A DNA stretch of 64,000 bases from Bin25 sp026709415 (GTDB lineage: Bacteria > Bacteroidota > Bacteroidia > Flavobacteriales > Flavobacteriaceae), in NCBI GenBank assembly GCA_965200045.1, contig OZ241330.1:1240001-1304000 (forward strand), read 5' to 3'. Shown piece by piece: positions 28,210 through 37,520 of this stretch. The notes beneath the pieces are model-generated. The model made no database searches. It saw only the letters and a list, made by a program, of their open reading frames with translations, and was not told the origin of the DNA. The translations under genes and the position numbers were made by a program. Each line of letters begins with the position of its first letter. The stretch's first letter is position 1.

Positions 28210-29007
28210 CTAAAGCTTTCTAATCCATATATTTCGAAAACTGACTAAATCACCATGATCTTGAAGGTAAAGTTTCCGATCTAAGCGAGTTTCACTCCCA
28301 TCACCAGGCATTTGATCTCGACCCGTTTTGGGGGCTCCGATATATTCAGTAGTCCCTAAGAGTTTGATATTGTCTTGAACCAAAACGCCATTGTGAAAAA
28401 CTGTGATGCGTCCTTTGGTTTTTAAATTACCTTCAGAATCAAATGTAGGCTCTATAAAAATAATGTCATAAACCTGCCATTCTTGGGGAGATTTAGTCGC
28501 ATTGACTAATGGTATGTATTGCTTGTATATCGATGCCGCTTGACCATTTGAATAAGTTCGATTGTCATAACTATCGAGAATTTGGACTTCATATCTGCGT
28601 TGAAAAAACACGCCACTGTTTCCACGCCCTTGACCTTCTCCTTTGACAATTTGAGGAGCTTTCCATTCTAAGTGTAATTGAACTGAACCATGTTCATCGA
28701 TGGTTTCAATTCCTCCAGCTCCTGGTGTAACGGTCATAGAATCATCATCATTAATCGTCCATGATGCTGGACTTCCATCCCCCTTGGCGCTTTGCCATTT
28801 GGATAAATCCGTTCCATCAAAAAGAACAATGGCGTCACTAGGAACATTATTTTCATTGAACGATACGATAGCCGGTTCTGGTTCCCATACTTCTGTTTCT
28901 TTGGGATCTGACAATTTATTTTTTTGAGCTGTATTAATTCCCAATCCAATGGAAAATAAAAAAAATATAGAAAGCGTAAACTGTTTAAAAGATTTGCGGT
29001 AATTCAT
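28210..29007 (-). CDS. DUF1080 (3-keto-disaccharide hydrolase-like) secreted protein
   Basis: A secreted concanavalin-like beta-sandwich protein of the DUF1080 family, now linked to cleavage of 3-keto-glycosides. The probable start is the ATG at 29007 (MNYRKSFKQFTLSIF), giving a clean signal peptide up to GINTAQ. Family marks are IVLFDGTDLSKWQS (about residues 52-65), GNSGVFFQRRYEVQILDS (about 134-151) and the C-terminal GDLVSFRNIWIRKL. Its start lies inside the end of the Gfo/Idh/MocA gene. These two families act together in oxidative glycoside breakdown: the oxidoreductase makes a 3-keto sugar and the DUF1080 enzyme splits it. Confidence 0.85.
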   Translation of the reverse strand: MNYRKSFKQFTLSIFFLFSIGLGINTAQKNKLSDPKETEVWEPEPAIVSFNENNVPSDAIVLFDGTDLSKWQSAKGDGSPASWTINDDDSMTVTPGAGGIETIDEHGSVQLHLEWKAPQIVKGEGQGRGNSGVFFQRRYEVQILDSYDNRTYSNGQAASIYKQYIPLVNATKSPQEWQVYDIIFIEPTFDSEGNLKTKGRITVFHNGVLVQDNIKLLGTTEYIGAPKTGRDQMPGDGSETRLDRKLYLQDHGDLVSFRNIWIRKL

Positions 29008-30304
29008 AACCATTATGATATTGAGTTGTAAAATATTTTTCATTGACATCCGGATCTGTAAATTCCATTTTTTCTTTATTCCAAAACAGCTTTTTATCCG
29101 TTTGGTAGGAGATATTTCCCATTTGGGCTAAGATGGCAATATGAGCGGCTTCTTGTACTGAACAGTTGACGGCATCTGGAGAATTATTTCTGATAGCACC
29201 AATGAAGTTTTTTGTATGGGCATCTAAACCGTTTTCTAAGGGGGATTGTAATTGTAGTTTAACGTTATTGATGCTATTGGGCTCTTCAATCACTTTCCAC
29301 CCGGAACGGTTCAATACGAGCGTTCCATGGTTTCCAATAAAAGCGATACCATGGTCCAATCCATAAGAACCTAAATCAATTCCCATCGCAGAATCCCAAA
29401 CCAAGTTAAAAGCATCAAATTCATAGAGCGTGGTCAAGGTATCAGGTGTTTCTTGAGCCATATCGGGATAGGCAAAATGTCCTCCTAATCCCACAATAGA
29501 CTTGGGTTGAGTTGCTTTCATCCCCAAAAGAGCATAATCCAAAAGATGCACTCCCCAATCGGTCATCAATCCTCCAGCATAATCCCAAAACCATCGAAAA
29601 TGAAAATGAAATCGACTCGAATTAAACGCTTTTCGGGGAGCTGGACCTAACCACTGTTGATAATCTACTCCATTAGGGGGTTCACTATCAGGGACTCTAG
29701 AGGCCGGTCTCATCCATCCTTGATAACACCATACTTTAACCGTTCGTATATTTCCAAGTAATCCCGAATCAATAAAGTTTAAAGCATTATTAAAATGAGC
29801 TTGGCTTCTTTGCCATTGTCCAACTTGCACGACTTTTTGATATTTCTTCTGAGCCTTCACCATGGCATCACATTCTCCAATAGAATTTCCAAGGGGTTTT
29901 TCAACATACACATGCTTTCCGGCTTGTAACGAATGAATCATCATCAAGGCATGCCAATGATCGGGCGTTCCAATCACCACAACATCGATGTCATTTCGAT
30001 TCAGTAGATCTCGATAGTCATTGTAAACGTCCAAGGTGTTTAACTTTCCTTTGATCGAGTCTACTTTGGGATGAATAATATTTTGATCAACATCACAGAT
30101 AGCCACCAGTTCAACATTTGGAATTTTTAAAAGAGATAGGGTATTGGTCCAACCCATGCCATTAATACCGATAGTTCCAATGCGTATTTGATCATTAGCT
30201 CCTAAGACATCAATAGAATGGTTGGCAAAATTCAAAGTAGTAGGCCCTACGGTCGCCAACCCAATCACTAGTGATGACTGTTTAATAAATTCTTTTCTAT
30301 TCAT
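28985..30304 (-). CDS. Gfo/Idh/MocA-family oxidoreductase, exported
   Basis: NAD(P)-dependent sugar oxidoreductase. The best start is the ATG at 30304 (MNRKEFIKQSSLVIG), which gives an export signal resembling Tat leaders though with RK in place of RR; 29 more upstream codons are open but lack a signal. The Rossmann motif is GTIGINGMGW (about residues 42-51), the conserved EKP catalytic lysine is in VYVEKPLGNS (about 128-137), and the substrate-domain WDYAGGLMTDWGVHLLD follows near 237. It overlaps the DUF1080 gene by 23 bases. The pair suggests oxidation of a glycoside at C3 in the periplasm. Confidence 0.88.
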   Translation of the reverse strand: MNRKEFIKQSSLVIGLATVGPTTLNFANHSIDVLGANDQIRIGTIGINGMGWTNTLSLLKIPNVELVAICDVDQNIIHPKVDSIKGKLNTLDVYNDYRDLLNRNDIDVVVIGTPDHWHALMMIHSLQAGKHVYVEKPLGNSIGECDAMVKAQKKYQKVVQVGQWQRSQAHFNNALNFIDSGLLGNIRTVKVWCYQGWMRPASRVPDSEPPNGVDYQQWLGPAPRKAFNSSRFHFHFRWFWDYAGGLMTDWGVHLLDYALLGMKATQPKSIVGLGGHFAYPDMAQETPDTLTTLYEFDAFNLVWDSAMGIDLGSYGLDHGIAFIGNHGTLVLNRSGWKVIEEPNSINNVKLQLQSPLENGLDAHTKNFIGAIRNNSPDAVNCSVQEAAHIAILAQMGNISYQTDKKLFWNKEKMEFTDPDVNEKYFTTQYHNGYELPQIF

Positions 30305-30551
30305 CAGTTGTATGTGATAAATATAATAATTGGAACTTAATAATAGAACCAAATTTAGACCTGATAATTTCGAATAATTTCTTTGAACCAAGTCCCATCA
30401 TTGGGTAGGCTTAAAATCCAAATGTCCTAAAAATCTTTTTGAATTTAAATCATTATCGTACGATAAATAGTTGAAATACTCTCCGTTTTTAAAATGCATG
30501 CCAATTAAATAAAGCTATTTTGTAATTTTCCAAACATTCTAAATTGAATCC

Positions 30552-31874
30552 ATGAAAAACTCTCCACTAGTCTCTAAACAAATTCTTTTACCCTTTGTGC
30601 TAGTTACAACAATGTTTGCTCTTTGGGGATTTGCCAATGACATCACTAATCCCATGGTTTCAGCATTTAAAAAAATTCTAGAACTAAGTAATACCCAAGC
30701 ATCTTGGGTGCAAGCGGCATTCTATGGAGGGTATTTTACAATGGCCTTACCAGCGGCTTATGTCGTGAGAAAGTATTCTTATAAAAAGGGATTAATTGTT
30801 GGACTGTTGTTGTATTCACTAGGGGCATTATTATTTTTTCCTGCGACCATGACGGAAAGCTATGGATTTTTTTTGTTGGCTCTCTATATCTTAACGTTTG
30901 GCCTTGCTTTTTTAGAAACCACGGCCAACCCCTTCATCATGGCAATGGGGCCAGAAGAAACAGCCACCCAGAGATTAAATTTGGCTCAGTCATTTAATCC
31001 TCTGGGTGCTTTATCAGGATTATTTGTCGCTCAAACTTTTATCCTAGGAGCATTACAATCAGATGATTTAGACTCAAGTGGTCAAAGTATTTATGAAAGT
31101 CTATCTGAAACAGCCAAAGCAGTCATACGGACTGCCGACTTAGAAGTCATTAGAAATCCATACGTAGCACTGGGCCTTTTTGTCTTGATTATGCTTTTTC
31201 TAGTTTCAATCGTTAAAATGCCTGAAAGAAAAGAGCAGAGATTATCCTCAAACATGATCATATCCATCAAAAGAATATTTAAAAAAGAGCGATTTCTTGG
31301 AGGAGTCATTGCTCAAATGTTTTATGTAGGGGCTCAAATCATGTGTTGGACATACATTTATCAATATGCTGAAAATCTTGGTATAGATAATCGAACCGCT
31401 GTCAATTATGCCTATGTTGCCTTAGGTATCTTTTTATTGGGACGATTTATTTGTACTTACCTTTTGAAATTCATCAATTCTGGCAGATTATTGATGTTAT
31501 TGAGTTTTTTGGCTATTTTATTCTGTTTGGGAACCATATTTATTGAAGGTATATATGGTCTTTATTCATTGGTGATGGTCTCATTTTGCATGTCTTTGAT
31601 GTTTCCTACCATTTATGGGATAGCCTTATATGGTCTGGGAGATGATGCTAAAACGGGCTCAGCCTTTTTGGTGATGGCTATTGTTGGAGGAGCTTTTATG
31701 CCGGTTTTACAAGGTAAAATTCTTGATGTAGGGGGTCCTGGATATGCCGATAATATCATTTTAGGTGTTTCTGAAGTTAACTTTTCATTTCTTCTTCCTT
31801 TGGTTTGCTTTTTGGTCGTCGCACTTTATGGATTTCGATCCATCCGTTATGGTTCTCCTAATAGGGGAAACTAA
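30552..31874 (+). CDS. fucP: FucP-like sugar:proton symporter (MFS)
   Basis: A 440-residue inner-membrane major facilitator with about twelve membrane segments, of the L-fucose permease family. The N-terminal signature FALWGFANDITNPMVSAFKK (about residues 22-41) and FLETTANPFIMAMGPEE with LNLAQSFNPLGALSG (about 115-155) are typical of FucP. It starts a plus-strand group with the mutarotase and the FAH-family enzyme, divergent from the oxidoreductase operon. Given the alpha-L-fucosidase downstream, L-fucose is the most likely substrate; other 6-deoxy sugars remain possible. Confidence 0.88.
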   Translation: MKNSPLVSKQILLPFVLVTTMFALWGFANDITNPMVSAFKKILELSNTQASWVQAAFYGGYFTMALPAAYVVRKYSYKKGLIVGLLLYSLGALLFFPATMTESYGFFLLALYILTFGLAFLETTANPFIMAMGPEETATQRLNLAQSFNPLGALSGLFVAQTFILGALQSDDLDSSGQSIYESLSETAKAVIRTADLEVIRNPYVALGLFVLIMLFLVSIVKMPERKEQRLSSNMIISIKRIFKKERFLGGVIAQMFYVGAQIMCWTYIYQYAENLGIDNRTAVNYAYVALGIFLLGRFICTYLLKFINSGRLLMLLSFLAILFCLGTIFIEGIYGLYSLVMVSFCMSLMFPTIYGIALYGLGDDAKTGSAFLVMAIVGGAFMPVLQGKILDVGGPGYADNIILGVSEVNFSFLLPLVCFLVVALYGFRSIRYGSPNRGN

Positions 31875-31951
31875 ATCTTTTTATATCCTCATGGCATTAG
31901 AATTTTGAAGAATAAACTTTCTAATTAACTCAATGAATACTTATAAAACAC

Positions 31952-32281
31952 ATGAAAAATTATGCTCTCGCCGTCGATATGCCCGATGATAAACAACTCA
32001 TTGAAAAATATATCGAATACCATAGGAATGTATGGCCTGAAATATTAAAAAGTATTCGAGATTCTGGGATAATCAATATGAAAATTTATCATATTGGAAA
32101 CCGATTACACATGCATATCACCGTCAATGAAAATTTTAGTTTTGAACAGAAGAATCAAATGGATTTAGCCAATCCAGTGGTTCAAAAATGGGAAAAACTA
32201 ATGAGTCAATTCCAAATACCTATCCCTTGGGCAAAACCAGGACAAAAATGGACTCCGTTAAAATTAATTTTTGATTATTAA
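31952..32281 (+). CDS. L-rhamnose/L-fucose mutarotase family protein
   Basis: A 109-residue dimeric alpha-beta barrel protein of the RhaM (DUF718) family, which interconverts alpha and beta anomers of 6-deoxy sugars. Conserved features are YIEYHRNVWPEILKSIRDSG (about residues 22-41, with the catalytic His), IYHIGNRLHMHI, and the C-terminal WAKPGQKWTPL. It is 78 bases behind the transporter and overlaps the next gene, so it belongs to the sugar-uptake operon. Confidence 0.88.
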   Translation: MKNYALAVDMPDDKQLIEKYIEYHRNVWPEILKSIRDSGIINMKIYHIGNRLHMHITVNENFSFEQKNQMDLANPVVQKWEKLMSQFQIPIPWAKPGQKWTPLKLIFDY

Positions 32282-33125
32282 TAAGCAACTTAAATTGAAA
32301 CTCTACAAAAGCAATCATCATCTTTATCTAGCCATTGATAATCATTGGTTTAAAACTCAAGACATCCATTTTGATAAACTAATCAATCGGAAAGAGTTGC
32401 ATCAATATTTAATGGACCAATCTAAAAATTGGATTCCTTGTCCCACCCCGGATTTTAAGCACATCGATCCGCCTTTAAATCAGCAAGAAATCTGGGCTGC
32501 CGGTGTGACTTACATGCGCAGTCGTACTGCGCGAATGGATGAATCAAAAGATTCTGGGGGATCAAAGTTTTATGATATGGTTTATTATGCAGATCGTCCC
32601 GAATTGTTTTATAAAGGAAATCGACGCCGATGTGTTGGTCATAATCAATCAATAGCTATTAGAAAAGATTCCACTTGGAATGTTCCCGAACCCGAGTTGA
32701 CACTGTTCGTTTCTTCCTCTAAAACGATTGAAGGGTACACCATTGGGAATGATGTCAGTTCAAGGAGTATCGAAGGTCTGAACCCACTTTATTTACCCCA
32801 AGCCAAAGTGTATGATCGTAGTTCAAGTTTAGGCCCCTGCTTATACATTCCTGATTCTCCCATATCTCCAGAAACAATGATCAAAATCAAGATTAGCCGA
32901 AAAAATCAGATAGTCTATCAAGAGCAGATCTCCATTTCAAAAATGAAAAGAGATTTGTTTGAATTGGTGGATTATTTATTTCGGGACCAGCGTTTTCCCA
33001 ACGGAGTTTTTCTTATGACCGGCACTTGTCTTGTTCCTGATGAAAATTTTACGCTTAAAATCAATGATCAAGTGGATATCAGCATCGACGGAATTGGCAC
33101 ACTCACCAATATGGTGTCTATCTAG
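32271..33125 (+). CDS. Fumarylacetoacetate hydrolase-family enzyme of sugar-acid breakdown
   Basis: A 284-residue FAH-fold enzyme. It has EIWAAGVTYMRSR (about residues 73-85), the metal-binding glutamates in VPEPELTLFV (about 142-151), and GNDVSSRSIEG, all typical of the 2-keto-3-deoxy-fuconate/arabinonate subgroup. In the non-phosphorylating L-fucose route such enzymes cleave a diketo-deoxy-fuconate. The start is TTG at 32271, overlapping the mutarotase stop by eleven bases, so coupling is likely. The fuconate dehydrogenase and dehydratase expected for a full pathway are not in the window. Exact reaction inferred from context. Confidence 0.8.
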   Translation: MIINKQLKLKLYKSNHHLYLAIDNHWFKTQDIHFDKLINRKELHQYLMDQSKNWIPCPTPDFKHIDPPLNQQEIWAAGVTYMRSRTARMDESKDSGGSKFYDMVYYADRPELFYKGNRRRCVGHNQSIAIRKDSTWNVPEPELTLFVSSSKTIEGYTIGNDVSSRSIEGLNPLYLPQAKVYDRSSSLGPCLYIPDSPISPETMIKIKISRKNQIVYQEQISISKMKRDLFELVDYLFRDQRFPNGVFLMTGTCLVPDENFTLKINDQVDISIDGIGTLTNMVSI

Positions 33126-33261
33126 TGTCACGCAACGTTTCACTAGGTATGGCAATGAACAAATCTCAATCAACCATTTCAAGGTTAACTATTTGGAATT
33201 GATGCAAAAATTGTAACAATTTAAAGCCAATAGTCTCTTGAATAAAACAAGCTAAATTTAT

Positions 33262-33468
33262 ATGGTAAAAAAAGTTTTTTTCTTATTGGTGGTGCTTTTG
33301 ACGTTTAACCAATGTCTTTATGTTATGTTTCCTAAAGAATTTGAAGTTAAAGTTGATTTAAATCAAGAAGATGCCCCCAATGATCAACCAAAAAGGGAAG
33401 CGGAGATTGATTCAGAAATACCAACTCCATCCGCCCAAGTTCAAGATTCATTGAATGACAAGCTATAG
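33262..33468 (+). CDS. Small secreted hypothetical protein
   Basis: A 68-residue protein with an N-terminal hydrophobic leader (VFFLLVVLLTFNQC) and an acidic, Pro/Gln-rich tail. The Cys at residue 18 could be a lipoprotein site, but the preceding residues (TFNQ) do not match the usual lipobox. It lies between the fucose operon and the Bax-inhibitor gene. No family recognised. Confidence 0.55.
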   Translation: MVKKVFFLLVVLLTFNQCLYVMFPKEFEVKVDLNQEDAPNDQPKREAEIDSEIPTPSAQVQDSLNDKL

Positions 33469-33522
33469 ATCACTCAGTTTGGTTTGTCATATGGAATTTC
33501 AACCTAAAAATCTGTTATAGTT

Positions 33523-33530
33523 TATCTTTG
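33523..33530 (+). promoter_or_regulatory. -7 box (TATCTTTG) upstream of the BI-1 gene
   Basis: Perfect TAnnTTTG match 22 bases before the ATG at 33553, giving a short leader. No convincing -33 TTTG at 19 bases. Confidence 0.5.
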
Positions 33531-33552
33531 TCTCCAATTAAATCGAAAAAAA

Positions 33553-34296
33553 ATGAGTGCAATTATTACTCAAAAATCGGGAAACCCAATATTTGGTTCA
33601 AGAGCGTTTGATAGAACTAAAAGTTCTGATTTAAACAACACCATGACATTAAACGGTACTTTAAATAAAATTTTTATGAGTATTGGTTTAATGGTTGCTG
33701 TTGGTCTTTTAACCTATCAATCGATGACGCCTGGCTGGATTATAGGCACGGCTATCGCTGGTTTTGTTGTTGCCATTGTCACTGTTTTCAAAAAGCAATG
33801 GGCTCCAACGACTGTTCCTATCTATGCCATTTTAGAAGGGGCTTTTTTAGGGGGCATTTCGGCCGTTTTTGGAGCCATGTATGAGGGTATTGTTTTTCAA
33901 GCCATATTCATTACGCTAGCTATTTTAGTGACCATGCTCATGCTGTATCGCTCGGGAGCCATTAAGGTCACTAACAAATTTAGGTTGGGAATTATGGCTG
34001 CTACAGGCGGTGTTTTTCTGTTTTATTTCGCCAGTTTTATTTTGGGTTTTTTTGGTGTCAATGTTAGTGTCTTAGACCCCACCAATGCTTCCATGATGGC
34101 CATCGGTATCAATTTAGTGATTATTGTGATTGCTGCTCTTAATCTAGTTTTGGATTTTGATTTTATCGATCGAGCATCAAAAGAAAAACTTCCAAAATAT
34201 ATGGAATGGTATGGTGCCTTTGGACTCCTTGTAACCTTAATTTGGTTATATTTAGAAATTCTTAGGCTACTTGCTCGCCTAAATTCTAGGCAATAG
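33553..34296 (+). CDS. Bax inhibitor-1/YccA family membrane protein
   Basis: A 247-residue integral membrane protein with seven likely membrane helices, of the BI-1/YccA family (pH-gated calcium leak channels and stress proteins). Typical features are the N-terminal SRAFDRTKSSD, the EGAFLGGISAVF loop (about residues 94-105) and the C-terminal NLVLDFDFIDRASKEKLPKYMEWYG, cut here in mid-family motif by two helices. It is single, with its own promoter. Intact and of normal length; a housekeeping membrane protein. Confidence 0.92.
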   Translation: MSAIITQKSGNPIFGSRAFDRTKSSDLNNTMTLNGTLNKIFMSIGLMVAVGLLTYQSMTPGWIIGTAIAGFVVAIVTVFKKQWAPTTVPIYAILEGAFLGGISAVFGAMYEGIVFQAIFITLAILVTMLMLYRSGAIKVTNKFRLGIMAATGGVFLFYFASFILGFFGVNVSVLDPTNASMMAIGINLVIIVIAALNLVLDFDFIDRASKEKLPKYMEWYGAFGLLVTLIWLYLEILRLLARLNSRQ

Positions 34297-34402
34297 AAAT
34301 ACTAAAATATTAGGATTGGACCAATATTATACCGTTTATGAGGTTGAAATTTTCATGTGATTTTTAACCATAGTCTATTTTATAATCAATCAAAAAAAGT
34401 AC

Positions 34403-35163
34403 TTAAAACACTTTACCCATTTTTATTTTATCGTTGTTAGATACCAAACTAAATGGTTTATTGGCGGCTTTGCCAAAAACTAAATTGGTTTCAAAATCAT
34501 CAATCTTAACTCGGTATTTCTCTAGATTATAGGGCTTTCTACGGGGGTTTCCTTCTTTGGTATAATTTATTGAATGGATAATTTCCTTTGATGAAAGATT
34601 TAGGAGTTGTAGATGGATATAGGCTACCAAAGAATAATCAATTGAGGTTTAATTTCCACCATCAATCTTTTCCAAAATTCAAATCCATCCTTTATCAACA
34701 ATGATTTTTGATATTGGGATAATTTCCCCCAAGTAGGATTGGTTGCTAGCGGTGAACCAATATCGGTATGTAGGACTTTATCGTATGGATTATCAGGATA
34801 ATAACTACACGTGAGACCATTTAAAAAAGTCTCAAATGAAGATTTAAACCACCCATTGTAAGGTCTAGATTTAAAATAATTGTTTAGGGATTTTATAAGT
34901 GTTTCCCCGGATTTTTTATATTGAGGAAATCTAAAATAGGAATAGTTTTCATCATGTGATGATCTGAATTCTTTATCCGATGGATTTAAGGCCACGGTAA
35001 CAATCCTTTTATTTTGATTGACAAAGGATTCTATATCACCAAAAAATAAAATTGGAAGGCTTGGTTTGACCACAAAATCGTAATGATTCATTTTTTCATA
35101 ATAAGCCATGATATCTTCGATCAGTCCTTTGGATAAGGATGTCATAACCATCAGTTTCCCCAA
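34403..35163 (-). pseudogene. Uncharacterised UDG-fold-like protein, frameshifted
   Basis: The N-terminal 179 residues (start ATG 35163) include RIVTVALNPSDKEFRSS, WFKSSFETFLNGL and LHTDIGSPLATNPTWGKL, and end at LIILW before a TAG. The next frame continues VAYIHLQLLNLSSKEII to 34403. One added base near 34626 would restore a protein of about 253 residues. The pattern of an LNPS-type loop followed by an H-T-D-x-x-S-P-L-A segment resembles an uncharacterised family related to uracil-DNA glycosylases. No partner gene is near. Either a recent pseudogene or a sequence error. Confidence 0.55.
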
Positions 35164-35317
35164 AAATAGAAGAATTCTATGATATAGTTTGATGAATTAG
35201 TTTAATTTGAAATGCAACTTCGTATTAAAAGAACTTTGAGAAAAAATATTTTGTGAATATTTTAGAATTGATAAAGGAGGTGTGTGGGGACAACACAGAT
35301 GGTTATTTCGTTTGTTT

Positions 35318-37147
35318 TTATTTGCCGGATATATTGATGGGTCTTATTCTTATAGATTTGAGGCTTGATGATTGTCGATTCCCTTCTACCAAAGAGGTCG
35401 TAATGGTATGTTTTCCAGGAGTTTTAAATTCTAAAATGCCCATATTGTAGTATGCATATTTATGGGTAGCCCCTTGTTGGTTCTGAACTGAAATGCCTTC
35501 ATCGGTGACTGTTTTCCATACCAATCTGTTTTCTCCTGAATAACATAGGTCTAAATAATAATAACCCAATTTTTGTACGTTTATTTCCCAAGTAATCTTT
35601 CCATTTTTTTCCCAATTACTGACTTGATTTGCATGCTTCCATTCTCCAAATTTTTCCATCCATCTTATCTGTTTTTCTTCAGCATTTTCAGCTTTTCCTA
35701 AAGCGATAGGTATTATGTTTTCCATATTAGGATGAAGACCAATGTCGGAATTCATCTTTAAAGAACTTATATTTTCTTCTAACTTCACTTCGATTACCGA
35801 AACTAGATTATCGGGGGCTTTTTTGGGAATATTAAAAACGATCCAGTCCTTTACTTTATTATATGAAACACGATTTAATCCTAAAGTATTTAGAATGGAT
35901 GCCGATTCTATATCACTCTCCAAATTTGGAAGATATAGTTTTCCATCTTGAGGCCAGTCAAATACATGAAGAAATAGTGATTTTTCTTTGGTTGTAATAT
36001 CTCCCCATGGTAATTGATATCCCCAAGGAGAACTTCCTGCCGCATATATAACTCGAGGATATTTTTCTATCCATTGTCCTACTTCTCTTAAAAAAGTTTT
36101 TCCAATTAAAGGCACTTCTCCATTGGGATCTGGCCCCACATTTAATAAGTAGCTTCCTCCTCTAGCCACTGTGCTTATAAGTTTTTTTAAAATTTCTTTT
36201 GGACTTTTAAAGTTTTTATCATACCAAACAAAAGACCAAGAATCGTTAATCGTATCTGCCGTTTCCCATAGGCCATCAATATTTTTTAATGGCACTTCCA
36301 TATCTCCCTTACTTATATAATCACCCATGCCATGACCAATTCTACTACACATCATGGCTTTGGGTTGAAGCTTCCTTACCATGTCTGCCAATTCTACAAT
36401 ATATTTTTTAGGCATCTTTCCAGGAGTATCAAACCAAACAAAATCTATTTGCCCATAATTTGTGCATATCTCTTTGACCTGTGGCATGCATTTTTGATAG
36501 AAATAGTCCTCAAAGTATACCTTATTCCCCTCATCATCTATTTTTGGTCCTCTGCCACCACCCGGAGCCGTCCAGTCTTGAAAATGTGAATAGTAAAAAC
36601 CAAATCCCAAGCCCAATTCACGACAAGCCGCAGATAGTTCATGCAATGGATCTCTTGCAAAAGGAGTTGCATCGACTATATTAAAATCACTTACTTTAGA
36701 TTCAAACATGGCAAATCCTTCATGATGCTTGCTAGTAATAATGATGTACTTCATACCAGCATCTTTAGCTAGTTTGGCTATTTCTCTAGCATTAAATTTT
36801 ATGGGGTTAAACTGTTTTGCTACAGCCATATATTCTTTAGGTGGAATATTGGCAACTCTCGGACTCATCAACCACTCACCAATGCCATAATAGGTTTTCC
36901 CATCCCATACCCCTGCTAAATTGGAATAAAGTCCCCAGTGTATGAACATACCGAAGTTGCCTTCATCGAAGAGTTTGCCTTTTCCATTTTTAAGAGCATC
37001 GATCTTCAGTTGTTCTTCACCCCACATCTGATCCATTGTGTTTTGATCTTTTATTTGAGCAAAAAGGCTATGGAATGAAAATAGGAGTATTAGGCTGAAA
37101 GGCTTTATGATATAAAACTGGCTATAAATATTATTGTTTGGTTTCAT
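35318..37147 (-). CDS. GH29 alpha-L-fucosidase, secreted
   Basis: Releases terminal alpha-L-fucose from glycans with retention. The 609-residue protein has a signal peptide ending near FHSLFAQ, then the GH29 barrel. The barrel shows FGMFIHWGLYS (about residues 65-75), YIIITSKHHEGFAMF (about 130-144) and FVWFDTPGK (about 248-256), where the aspartate after WF is the expected nucleophile. The C-terminal 200 residues form beta-rich domains. It lies beside three sulfatases on the same strand, with 370 bases to the next one. Together with the FucP-like transporter it indicates use of sulfated fucans or fucosylated host or algal glycans. Intact. Confidence 0.93.
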   Translation of the reverse strand: MKPNNNIYSQFYIIKPFSLILLFSFHSLFAQIKDQNTMDQMWGEEQLKIDALKNGKGKLFDEGNFGMFIHWGLYSNLAGVWDGKTYYGIGEWLMSPRVANIPPKEYMAVAKQFNPIKFNAREIAKLAKDAGMKYIIITSKHHEGFAMFESKVSDFNIVDATPFARDPLHELSAACRELGLGFGFYYSHFQDWTAPGGGRGPKIDDEGNKVYFEDYFYQKCMPQVKEICTNYGQIDFVWFDTPGKMPKKYIVELADMVRKLQPKAMMCSRIGHGMGDYISKGDMEVPLKNIDGLWETADTINDSWSFVWYDKNFKSPKEILKKLISTVARGGSYLLNVGPDPNGEVPLIGKTFLREVGQWIEKYPRVIYAAGSSPWGYQLPWGDITTKEKSLFLHVFDWPQDGKLYLPNLESDIESASILNTLGLNRVSYNKVKDWIVFNIPKKAPDNLVSVIEVKLEENISSLKMNSDIGLHPNMENIIPIALGKAENAEEKQIRWMEKFGEWKHANQVSNWEKNGKITWEINVQKLGYYYLDLCYSGENRLVWKTVTDEGISVQNQQGATHKYAYYNMGILEFKTPGKHTITTSLVEGNRQSSSLKSIRIRPINISGK

Positions 37148-37520
37148 GAACTAACATTGATAGAGGTGCTAATATGATTGGCTCTTATCTTACTTTTTTT
37201 GAGAGTTCAATATAAAAATAATGGAATTCACTGAAAATCTATATCCAATACCACAAGAGCCCCCAAATATTTCCTATAATTAAATATGTTTTCAGCGTAT
37301 TTAAAGCTGTCTTCATCGTCATTTTGATTCTAGTTTGTTCATCATTGGTATCTTTTTTTTATTTGATAAATCTTCAATTTCAAGAAAATGAAAAGTTCAA
37401 CAAACTGACGGCATGATAGTTTAAAATAAATCTCAACACAAATCTGCCCACTATTGATAGGTGTCTCATAAATCAAGATTCCCTAAATATGGCAATCTAT
37501 CTTTTGGAAATAACACAATT
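37148..37520. other. Intergenic region with a possible membrane-protein fragment
   Basis: No intact gene. A plus-strand stretch at about 37275-37419 reads a hydrophobic helix (FKAVFIVILILVCSS) and ends in LTA before TGA. Another frame with an ATG at 37220 leads toward it, so this may be the remains of a small membrane protein. Confidence 0.35.
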
